A stretch of 64,000 nt of DNA, taken from positions 34,035-98,034 of the forward strand of contig JAHBXY010000009.1 in the NCBI GenBank assembly GCA_019636275.1. Reading direction: 5' to 3'. The translations under genes and the position numbers were made by a program. Positions 16,588 through 23,221 of this stretch are shown here, piece by piece. The stretch comes from Planctomycetota bacterium (GTDB taxonomy: Bacteria; Planctomycetota; J058). Positions within the stretch are counted from its first letter, which is position 1; the number at the start of each line of letters is the position of its first letter. Under the pieces are notes generated by a model. The model was not told where the DNA came from and did not search any database. It worked only from the letters and a program-made list of their open reading frames with translations.

Positions 16588-17160
16588 CTATGCCTTCCCC
16601 TTGGCCGGCGGCTGGACCTGCCGACTGACGAGCGTGGTCCAGGGCACCGACTCGAGGACCTTGTTCAGGTGGGAGAAGAGGGACTTCGGGATCCGGGCCA
16701 CGCGGCGGTCCCCCCGCAAGAAGGTGACCTTGGTCTTGCCCTTCCGGAGGCGGCAGTCGGCAGGGGTCTGCACGAAGATCGCGTGCGCCACGTCGATGGG
16801 CATCTCCGCATGGTCACCGACGTTGTTCGCGAAGATGAGCTTGTCCCTCGCGGCGAACGCGAAGTGCCAGTTCTTCTCCCCGGCACAGGCGATCTCGGCC
16901 TTCCCCTTGATCTCGCGGAGGTGCTCCTGGAGCTCCTCCACGCGCAGGCTGAGCGCCCCGATCATGATCCACTTGGAGAGGTCGTGGTTGCTGTTGGGGT
17001 CCACGAAGAAGGTGGGGGCGCCAAAGACCTTCCGGCAGTGGTCGCCCATCCCCAGCCGTTGAACCGCGTCGCGGACATCGGGCGCCCTCGCCATGATGGA
17101 CGCGAGCTTCGCGGTGGCCTCGTTCTCCAGCTCGTCGGTGGTCTTGCTGTTCTTGGTCAC
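16588..17160 (-). CDS. Hypothetical protein of the AAA+ operon
   Basis: This 190-residue protein starts MTKNSKTTDELENEATAKL with an ATG that overlaps the stop of the gene upstream (ATGA). It has a helical N-terminal half, a segment SLRVEELQEHLREIKGKAE that should form a coiled coil, and a C-terminal half with mixed strands (KTKVTFLRGDRRVARIPKSL). No enzyme motif or membrane segment is seen. Coupling on both sides argues that it works with the downstream winged-helix AAA+ protein. The family is not recognised. Confidence 0.65.
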   Translation of the reverse strand: MTKNSKTTDELENEATAKLASIMARAPDVRDAVQRLGMGDHCRKVFGAPTFFVDPNSNHDLSKWIMIGALSLRVEELQEHLREIKGKAEIACAGEKNWHFAFAARDKLIFANNVGDHAEMPIDVAHAIFVQTPADCRLRKGKTKVTFLRGDRRVARIPKSLFSHLNKVLESVPWTTLVSRQVQPPAKGKA

Positions 17161-17444
17161 GAAGACGCCTTCCTTGCCTCCGGCTGGAGGCGCATGGAGT
17201 CCCGCAGCGCGCGGCAGACGATCGCCACGCGCTCGGGATCACGGACGAAGGTGAGGAACGCCTCGGGCCACGCAGCCGCGAGGCGGCAGAGCGCATCCAC
17301 GAAGCCCGCCGGGGTGTCACCCAGGAGGGCATCCAGATGCAGGACGATGCCCACGGATGGTTGGGCACCGGGTTGGGAGGCGGGCTGCGTGGAAGCGTCG
17401 AGCGCGGGCGGGGTTGCGGCCGCCTTCGCGCTCTCCGAGGTCAA
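17157..17444 (-). CDS. Small hypothetical protein, first gene of the AAA+ operon
   Basis: About 95 residues if translation starts at the TTG at 17442-17444, which has AAGG about 11 nt upstream. An earlier start is possible because the frame stays open to about 17615. The N-terminus is Ala/Pro/Gln-rich and the C-terminal half is helical (TPAGFVDALCRLAAAWPEAF, VAIVCRALRDSM). The stop overlaps the next gene (ATGA). No family is recognised. Confidence 0.5.
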   Translation of the reverse strand: MTSESAKAAATPPALDASTQPASQPGAQPSVGIVLHLDALLGDTPAGFVDALCRLAAAWPEAFLTFVRDPERVAIVCRALRDSMRLQPEARKASS

Positions 17445-17472
17445 GAGCTGACGACCTTGATCCGTCGAGACT

Positions 17473-17496
17473 AAGCCCCCGTTTCGTGGGGGGCTT
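17473..17496 (+). terminator. Hairpin upstream of the AAA+ operon
   Basis: AAGCCCCC and GGGGGCTT flank a short loop, followed by TTGG on the plus strand. No plus-strand gene ends here. The hairpin may end the minus-strand transcript of the genes at 17631-18737 or act as an attenuator. Confidence 0.4.
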
Positions 17497-17515
17497 TGGC
17501 CTCCCTGTGGGGGGG

Positions 17516-17563
17516 CAACGTGGGGGGCGATGCCGAGAGGTGTCCGCCCCCCGCGCGTTCCGG
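17516..17563. repeat. Dispersed ~48-bp hairpin repeat, copy A
   Basis: A G-run, then GCCGAGAGGT, then CCGCCCCCCG and GCGTTCCGG form a stem-loop with the GAGAGGT segment in the loop. A diverged copy is at 19544-19596 in the same orientation. The core and both arms are conserved while spacer bases differ. It could be a small REP-like element or a shared regulatory hairpin. Confidence 0.55.
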
Positions 17564-17630
17564 ATCCTGTTCTCCCGCTTGTCCGACGAGGGCTACTCGG
17601 CCCTTGGAACCGCACTCTCCGGCGTTCGGC

Positions 17631-18110
17631 TCACGCGCTCCTAGCTGTCATGTAGTCGAGGACTCGCGTGACCGCCCGTCGGAGTTCCGCCTCGGAGTCC
17701 ATCAGACACGGAGCGTTCGCTGTCAGGCTGCGCGGCCCAGCGAAGAAGCGGTACTCGTTCGAGAACTTCGCAATGCATGCGAACCGCTCGGGGCCATCGA
17801 TTGCCACGTACTCCGCCAAGAACACCTCGTCCTCATCGAGCGGCTTCCACGAGAGGTCAGCGAACGGCCCGCTCCTCTCCACCGTGAGAACGTGTTCCGC
17901 CGCGAGTTCCGAAGCGAGCGCTCGAACGTCACCCAGAAGCTGTTCCACTGTCTCCGGCAGATCCAGAACGACCGACACATGGAAGCCGCCCATGTCCCAC
18001 GGCCGCAAAACGACGCTCTTGATCGGGTGACCCTTCACGATCCTGGTGATGTCCGCGCGAACGTTCGCCTCGCTCGGCTGGCACGTGGAGTAGGAGAACG
18101 CTCGCCGCAT
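17631..18110 (-). CDS. Hypothetical protein
   Basis: This 159-residue cytosolic protein has an ATG start (MRRAFSYSTCQPSEANVRAD) and the mixed alpha/beta pattern of a small compact domain (GFHVSVVLDLPETVEQLL, VFLAEYVAIDGPERFACIAK). No recognised motif is seen. It lies 3 bp downstream of the S1-domain gene on the same strand, so the two form a transcription unit. The role is unknown. Confidence 0.65.
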   Translation of the reverse strand: MRRAFSYSTCQPSEANVRADITRIVKGHPIKSVVLRPWDMGGFHVSVVLDLPETVEQLLGDVRALASELAAEHVLTVERSGPFADLSWKPLDEDEVFLAEYVAIDGPERFACIAKFSNEYRFFAGPRSLTANAPCLMDSEAELRRAVTRVLDYMTARSA

Positions 18111-18113
18111 CCT

Positions 18114-18737
18114 TCACCGCCTGGTTCGAGGGTCATCGTGACCGCCCTCAGGTTCTCCCGGCGCGAGGTGGACCTGGGTTGGCCGCCCATGGTCGTCCAC
18201 TGCCGTGACGCTCACCGAAACCTCGTCACCGACCCGCACTGTTCGAGCGCCTATCTCGGCGTCCGGAATCACGAACCTGAGGTCATGCTCGATCTCGACG
18301 ATGACGCCGACATGCTCACGGTGGGGGTACTCGGGGAAGTCGCAAACAGGGTCCCCGGGGCGCCAGGCCGAACCGCGCTTCCACATTGTGTATGCCTCCT
18401 CGACGACGCGCGCCGGGAGGGTGGATCCAACGCCGAAACGACGGGCGTCCGCGAACGGGTTCTCGACATAGGGCAGCGCACTCGCCAAGATCTGCCTATC
18501 GGTGATGCCGATGATCTGGACGTCCACTCGATCGCCTGGCTTGGCAATCGCCTTGGGGTCACGGACGGGCGCGTAGGAGAGGTCCGGTAGCCGGACGAGG
18601 ATGCTCTGCCCCTCATGGTCGAGGAACAGACCGAACGGAGCGACGTGGACAACCGGTGCGGTGACCTTGTCTCCTACCTGGAGGCGTTTCACACCCGGAT
18701 CGTAGCCGCCCGCGACTTGCGCCGTCCCTTCGTACAT
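18114..18737 (-). CDS. S1 RNA-binding domain protein
   Basis: About 207 residues from the ATG at 18735-18737, which has AAGGAG seven bases upstream; a GTG six codons earlier is the weaker alternative. An S1/OB-fold runs from KRLQVGDKVTAPVVHVAPFG through VDVQIIGI. A second, looser OB-like region follows (HVGVIVEIEHDLRFVI ... VRVGDEVSVSVTAVDDHGRP). S1 domains bind RNA or regulate ribosomes. It is the last gene before the right island repeat. Its link to the rest of the island is unclear. Confidence 0.75.
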   Translation of the reverse strand: MYEGTAQVAGGYDPGVKRLQVGDKVTAPVVHVAPFGLFLDHEGQSILVRLPDLSYAPVRDPKAIAKPGDRVDVQIIGITDRQILASALPYVENPFADARRFGVGSTLPARVVEEAYTMWKRGSAWRPGDPVCDFPEYPHREHVGVIVEIEHDLRFVIPDAEIGARTVRVGDEVSVSVTAVDDHGRPTQVHLAPGEPEGGHDDPRTRR

Positions 18738-18890
18738 GCAGGGGCTCCTTGTCACGCCTAGCCCCCACCGCCTTCACCATGTGAACGCTCGTCGCCGCCA
18801 GGACTTGCCGCGCCGAAGTCCTGTTTCGAGGTCAAGTCGTAGTCGACGACCCGGCGGCGGCGGCGGCGCCTCGGCGCCGCCGCCGGTCCT

Positions 18891-18965
18891 TGCCAGGATG
18901 GTGTAGGTGGTAAGCACCGGGGTTCACGCCCCGGAGGGAGAGGTTCGAGCCCTCGACCCCGGCAA
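18891..18965 (+). tRNA. tRNA-like element, copy 2
   Basis: The D arm and T arm are the same as in the left copy, as is the oversized anticodon hairpin GGGGTTCACGCCCC. The acceptor pairing is better here: TGCCAGG against CCCGGCA has one A-C mismatch. One base is missing between the D arm and the anticodon stem compared with copy 1. Whether it is functional is unclear. Confidence 0.4.
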
Positions 18966-18969
18966 CGAC

Positions 18970-19001
18970 ACGAGGCCCCGTCGCGCGTGACGGGGCCTCG
19001 T
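18970..19001 (+). terminator. Terminator duplicated in the right repeat
   Basis: The hairpin CGAGGCCCCGTCG/TGACGGGGCCTCG is the counterpart of the one at 815-846. Confidence 0.6.
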
Positions 19002-19052
19002 CGTGTACGGACAACGAGCAAGGGTGAGGCCGGCCATTGCGTCGAAGCGGCA

Positions 19053-19403
19053 TCAGTCCACCGGCCTCCACAGGTAGGCCCCGAGGAGGTCGATGTACCC
19101 GACTCGACGACGAAGCTCTACGCGCGCCACTCCGTCGGGACAAAAGTCCGAGACGGCGTCGAACGTGCACTCGATCACCAGTCTGCCCTCGAGGTCGACG
19201 AAACCCCACTTCCCGTCTGCCGCGCGCACGGCGGCACGCCCGGCGGAGTGAGGCCGGGCCTCGGCAAAGCGCGGCTCGCCGATCATCGACCGCAGCAGCG
19301 TCGCGAGGTCCTGGACGCCGTGCGGAGCGGCCACCTCGAGCGCTTCGAGGTCCTTCCGGAGGTCCCGGCCCGGCCGCCGCGCGATCAGCGCCAAGAAGTC
19401 CAT
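19053..19403 (-). CDS. WG-repeat-like protein
   Basis: About 116 residues from the ATG at 19401-19403. The C-terminal half carries WG-type repeat units: GKWGFVDLEGRLVIECTFDA followed by a second, shorter unit ending GYIDLLGAYLWRPVD. Such repeats form beta-rich surfaces of unknown partner. The N-terminal half is helical. It is the first gene beyond the right border of the island, so it was probably next to dnaK before insertion. A GTG-type start further upstream is possible. Confidence 0.55.
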   Translation of the reverse strand: MDFLALIARRPGRDLRKDLEALEVAAPHGVQDLATLLRSMIGEPRFAEARPHSAGRAAVRAADGKWGFVDLEGRLVIECTFDAVSDFCPDGVARVELRRRVGYIDLLGAYLWRPVD

Positions 19404-19771
19404 TCCCACGGGTCGTCTGTGGACCAAACCCGCGGCGCTCGCCAACCTCTAACCCCCGCATGGCCGCGTGCGGGACGCGACCACGCAGGCCGGCGGCCTA
19501 CAGGGAGCCGACGACCGCGTCCTCCTCGACGGGTCGCCCACGGCAAGGTGGGGGGGGGCGGGCGCCGAGAGGTAGGCCGCCCCCCGAGCGTTTCCGGCGC
19601 CTCGTGGGTGGCGTCATCGAGGCAAGTGCTCCCCTCGTGGGTAACTCGCTGCCCAACCCTGCGCCTCGGCGTGGGTCGCCGTCTAGGCATCGAGGAGGTA
19701 CGTCGCTTGTGAGGGCAGGAGCTCCTCCTGACGAACCGCTCGGTTCCAGACGCGTACATGGAAGGACGAGC
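19404..19771. other. Intergenic region with hairpin repeat
   Basis: No gene is supported in these ~370 bases. They contain the second copy of the GAGAGGT hairpin repeat and the Shine-Dalgarno-like GGAAGGACGAGC before the next ATG. Confidence 0.5.
19544..19596. repeat. Dispersed hairpin repeat, copy B
   Basis: A long G-run, GCCGAGAGGT, CCGCCCCCCG and GCGTTTCCGG match copy A at 17516-17563 in order and orientation. The G-run is longer here and spacer bases differ. Confidence 0.55.
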
Positions 19772-20716
19772 ATGCCCAGGCCCGCGCATCCAGACGGAAG
19801 AGTCCTCCTTGGACCTCGCTTCTGCGGGGTTGCTGGCTCTTGTCTCGCGCTGCTCGGGCTGGCCCTGATCCGATATGGGCTGCCTCTCGACGTGATGACA
19901 GTGCTCGTGCTGGCGGGTGGGGCCTGCCTCGTGGGTCTGATCCGTCTGGGCTCCTCAGCCCACCTTCGTTGGGGTCTTGCCCTGATTCCTCTCCTGTTCC
20001 ACCTCCACCTTCACTTCCCGTGGGAGAGCGCCTACCTGCAGGACGTCCATGGGGGTCGTATCGGCGTTCGACTGTTCCCGGACCTGCGTTTCGGGCGGGC
20101 GGGGCCGAACACGTTCCTGCTTGAACGACAGCTCGGCCCTTTGAACGCGGAGTGGCGCCACCGTTGCACCCGATCGATGTTGCTGGGGGACTGGCGGGAC
20201 GGGAACGAGCGCGTCAACAGCCGGAGCCTCATCTACCACGAGGACTACCCGGAGATCCTCGCGATGTTGCCGGACGAGGAAGCTCGGAGGCAGGTCTCCG
20301 CCTGCTTGACGGACACGGGGAACCTCATTCGCGTGCACCAAGGCCTTCTACTCGCGTGCTTGAAGGCGCTTGGATACCCACGCGGCCATGACGCCAGGAC
20401 GTGGTGGGCTGCGCACCAGTGGGCCTTCGTTCGGATCTCGAAGCCCGAGGAGGCCGCCCCGTTCGTCCACGGCTGGGCCGACTCCGCTCGACGACTCGGA
20501 CGGGCCTGGAACGTTGGCGCTCACTACGAGCACCATCGAGAGATCCAAGATCAGATCCGCGCCGTCGAGTACCAGGAGCGAGGAACCTGGGGAGGCGACC
20601 CCGTCATGGGGCAGGCCCACTGGAACTTCCAGCTGCTCCTCGCCAAGCAGGAGGCGCAGCGGGCCGCCAAGGAGACGATCGTCTGGTGGCCACACCACCG
20701 AGTTCCCGACGAATAG
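19772..20716 (+). CDS. Hypothetical membrane protein with large soluble domain
   Basis: About 314 residues from ATG 19772 (GGAAGG upstream). Three hydrophobic segments lie near the N-terminus (GVAGSCLALLGLALIRYGL, VMTVLVLAGGACLVGLI, WGLALIPLLFHLHL). A soluble region of ~230 residues follows, rich in Trp, Arg and His (RTWWAAHQWAFVRIS, ETIVWWPHHRVPDE). No known enzymatic motif is visible and I do not recognise the family. It stands alone on the plus strand. Confidence 0.7.
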   Translation: MPRPAHPDGRVLLGPRFCGVAGSCLALLGLALIRYGLPLDVMTVLVLAGGACLVGLIRLGSSAHLRWGLALIPLLFHLHLHFPWESAYLQDVHGGRIGVRLFPDLRFGRAGPNTFLLERQLGPLNAEWRHRCTRSMLLGDWRDGNERVNSRSLIYHEDYPEILAMLPDEEARRQVSACLTDTGNLIRVHQGLLLACLKALGYPRGHDARTWWAAHQWAFVRISKPEEAAPFVHGWADSARRLGRAWNVGAHYEHHREIQDQIRAVEYQERGTWGGDPVMGQAHWNFQLLLAKQEAQRAAKETIVWWPHHRVPDE

Positions 20717-20782
20717 CGCGCGATCACACTCCGTCGGGACCGACCCGTCGCGCGGGCTTCCGCACGATCGACGACCAAGCGC

Positions 20783-21060
20783 TCACACGCGCACGGTCAC
20801 CCGCAGGAACGTGGCCGGGATCGACGTGCCGCCGCCTTTGCGCTGGTTCTGCGCCCCGGACAGCGCGACGAGCTGACCCTCGAGCTCGTCGGCGCGGCCG
20901 ACCGTCATCGCCGCCTCAAAGGCGTTCCTCGTCGGACCGTGATCGCGGCGGAGACGTCGATGAGCCCGGCCGGGGTCGACGTCGTCCGAGGCGAAGTGGA
21001 GGGTGTCGCGCGCGAGGCCCTCGACGACCGCGCGCGGCACGACCTCCGCCGCTAAATGGG
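20783..21060 (-). pseudogene. Possible 3' remnant of a gene cut by the IS element
   Basis: A minus-strand frame with strong G/C third-position bias reads ...VAHLAAEVVPRAVVEGLARD... and ends ATFLRVTVRV-stop. It has no convincing start before it runs into the transposon end. It looks like the C-terminal ~90 codons of a truncated gene; the missing 5' part is not recognisable on the other side of the IS. It could also be a short intact gene with an unusual start. Confidence 0.35.
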
Positions 21061-22242
21061 CGACCACGATTCCGCGATGGTGCCCGCTATGCCGCGACGA
21101 AGCGCCGGTGGCGCCGGGCCGCGTGGGCGCGCCGCATGTTCTTGGCGACCTGACGCGCACGGCCCTCGGCCGTCCTCTGGCCGACAGGCAGTCGGAGCCA
21201 GCGGGTGACCGCCGCCATGAGCGCCTCGATCGTCTTGTGGCGGTGGTTGCGGGTGACGTTGGCGTGCAGGGTGCCCCAAAGGCGCTCGATCTTGTTCGCG
21301 TCGGGGCAGTAGGGCGGCAAGAAGTGGAGGACGATCCTGCCGCTGAGCTTGGCCAGCGCGGCCTGGGTCTTCTTCGACGAGTGGATCACGTAGTTGTCCA
21401 GCACGACGTGGATACGCTTGGCCGCGGGGTAGGCCCTTTCGAGGCGCCAAAGCAGCGCGATGAAGAGCTCGCTGTTCTTGCGGTCAGACGCGACCCAGAC
21501 GAGCTTGCGGGTCCTCGCGTCCATGGCTCCCGCGACGTAGCGCTTGGCGTTCTTTCCCGGCGTCATGACGAGAGGTTGACGACCACGAAGGCTCCAGTCG
21601 CGCCCGATCTTCGGGTTCAGGTGGATGTCGACCTCGTCGGAGAATGCCGCGACGTCGTGTTTGGGCAGTCTGCGGAGCAGCGCGGCGATCTCACGAAGTC
21701 GCTTGTTCCTGCGCCTCTTGCTCCAGGGGCACGCGACGACGGGCTTGGCCACTTTCCAGCGAGCACCGACGCGTTCGAGCGCCCGCGCGACGGTGGAGAC
21801 GCTCACCTCGGCGATCCCAGCCTCCCGAAGGGTTAGCGCGAGGAGCTCGCGGGTCCACGTTGGGCGTTCCCAGCCGTACTCGCCGGGGGCATGGGCGAGG
21901 AGTTCGAGGAGCGCAGCGAGCAGGTCGTCGTCGATCTTCGGGGCGCCGTTGTCGGCACGCTTGTCGGAGAGGCCGTGTATACCCTCTCGTAGGTAACGGC
22001 GAGCCGCGTTTGCGGCCGTGGACGGCGCGCACTCAAGTGCCCTCGCGACTTGATTGCAGCCCAGCCCGCGGGCGTAAGCGAGGACCGCCTGGCACCGGAC
22101 GCGGTAGTGCGGGTCCGTGCTCTTTCGCATCGCCTTCAGCAGCTGGCGTCGTTCGTGACGCCGCAGCTCGATAACAAGCTTCATCGGGTGCTCCCGACGA
22201 TCGTGGCCGCCAAGCTCAGCGATCGTCGGGAGCCTCTTTATC
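21058..22242 (-). mobile_element. IS630-type insertion sequence (ends approximate)
   Basis: The transposase gene is flanked by palindromes: GGGCGACCA...TGGTGCCC at 21058-21085 and a perfect 14-bp inverted repeat (GCTCCCGACGATCG, 22190-22203 and 22229-22242). I could not align convincing terminal inverted repeats or a TA target duplication, so the true ends may lie slightly outside. Confidence 0.5.
21087..22184 (-). CDS. IS630-family transposase
   Basis: The product is 365 residues from the ATG at 22182-22184. The N-terminal helix-turn-helix domains are clear (LLKAMRKSTDPHYRVRCQAV, GCNQVARALECAPSTAANAA). The DDE catalytic triad sits in FSDEVDIHLNPKIGRDWSLR, VVLDNYVIHSSKK and LPPYCPDANKIERLWGTLHA, the normal spacing and context for IS630/Tc1-mariner enzymes. 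The frame is intact, so the element may still be active. It lies outside the repeat-bordered island. Confidence 0.92.
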   Translation of the reverse strand: MKLVIELRRHERRQLLKAMRKSTDPHYRVRCQAVLAYARGLGCNQVARALECAPSTAANAARRYLREGIHGLSDKRADNGAPKIDDDLLAALLELLAHAPGEYGWERPTWTRELLALTLREAGIAEVSVSTVARALERVGARWKVAKPVVACPWSKRRRNKRLREIAALLRRLPKHDVAAFSDEVDIHLNPKIGRDWSLRGRQPLVMTPGKNAKRYVAGAMDARTRKLVWVASDRKNSELFIALLWRLERAYPAAKRIHVVLDNYVIHSSKKTQAALAKLSGRIVLHFLPPYCPDANKIERLWGTLHANVTRNHRHKTIEALMAAVTRWLRLPVGQRTAEGRARQVAKNMRRAHAARRHRRFVAA

Positions 22243-22364
22243 CGGAGACTCCGACAACTGGGGATTCCCGGCCACACCACGTCCACGCGGGCGCATAAGG
22301 GCCGTCGGCGCGCGGGTTAGCCCACGACCATCGAGGATCGTGGTCGGTGATTTAGGCTCCGGTC

Positions 22365-23147
22365 ATGACCAGCACGCAGGGCGAGGCGGCGTCCGCCCCC
22401 GCACGGCCCCGACGTACGGGCCGCTGCTGCCTCGCCGCCGTCGCGGGCGCGCTGCTCGCCCTCGCGGCGCTGACCCTCGCTCTGCACCGACCGCGCCCCG
22501 TCGGTCAGCCAGGCCCCGAGGCCGAGGCGCTCGCGCGGCGCATGGTCGAGGCGGTCGACGGCGCGGCCTGGGAGCGCACGGGCGCCGTGCGCTGGACGTT
22601 CGCGGGCGTGAACCAGCACCTCTGGGACCGGCGCCGCGGCCTGGCGCGCGTGCGCACGGACGACGTCGAGGTGCTGCTCGAGGCGGGCGCGCCGGTCGGC
22701 CGCGCGTGGCGGCGCGGCGCGCGGCTGACCGGCGCCGACGAGCGCGCGCAGGTCGCCCGCGCGCACGCCGCCTGGATCAACGACGCGTTCTGGCTGAACC
22801 CGGTGGTCAAGGCCTTCGACGAGGGCACCGCGCGCGCCCGCGTCGGCGACGCGCTCCTCGTCACCTACGGCGCGGGCGGGCTCACCCCGGGCGACGCCTA
22901 CCTGTGGGATCTCGGCGCGGACGGGCGGCCCGTCGCCTGGTCCATGTGGGTGTCGATCATCCCGGTCGGCGGCGTGCGCGCCACGTGGGAAGGCTGGACG
23001 CGCCTGCCGACCGGAGCCTGGGTGGCCACCGAGCACCGGCTCCTGGGGCTCGTCCCGCTGCGCCTCACCGACGTCGCCGGTGCCGAGTCCCTCGAGGCGC
23101 TCGAGCCGGGGCCGGACCCGTTCGCGCCGCTGCTCGCGCCGGAGTGA
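22365..23147 (+). CDS. Hypothetical exported or membrane-anchored protein
   Basis: This 260-residue protein has an N-terminal signal anchor (CCLAAVAGALLALAALTLAL, ~residues 24-43). A periplasmic-type domain follows with Trp-rich strands (WERTGAVRWTFAGVNQHLWD, WSMWVSIIPVGGVRATWEGW). The pattern of a small beta-rich domain with a late TEHRLLGLVPLRLTDV recalls LolA-like or outer-membrane lipoprotein-sorting folds, but this is only a resemblance. It stands alone with no operon partners. Confidence 0.7.
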   Translation: MTSTQGEAASAPARPRRTGRCCLAAVAGALLALAALTLALHRPRPVGQPGPEAEALARRMVEAVDGAAWERTGAVRWTFAGVNQHLWDRRRGLARVRTDDVEVLLEAGAPVGRAWRRGARLTGADERAQVARAHAAWINDAFWLNPVVKAFDEGTARARVGDALLVTYGAGGLTPGDAYLWDLGADGRPVAWSMWVSIIPVGGVRATWEGWTRLPTGAWVATEHRLLGLVPLRLTDVAGAESLEALEPGPDPFAPLLAPE

Positions 23148-23221
23148 CCTCGCCGAGAGGACCGCGCGCGCCGCGTGAGCCCGCAACGGCTCTCGGTCGA
23201 GCGAGCAGGCAGAGCTCAGCC

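Larger units (their letters stand above)
18828..19011. repeat. Right copy of the direct repeat bordering the island
   Basis: This ~184-bp block matches 675-855, from the dnaK-tail codons through the tRNA-like element and terminator to TGTACGGA. Sequence upstream of it is unrelated to dnaK, so the tail here is an orphan EVKS-stop remnant. The few substitutions and short indels between copies suggest the event is not recent. Confidence 0.85.

Noticed and set aside
15389..17062. Long plus-strand frame opposite the AAA+ operon
   Set aside because: Its product is low-complexity Arg/Glu/Val with no motif, while the minus strand gives overlapping genes with AAA+ and winged-helix motifs.
22365..22560. 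Passenger gene of the IS630 element
   Set aside because: The gene starts more than 100 bp past the right-hand palindrome, has its own signal anchor and background-like composition, and is not typical IS cargo.
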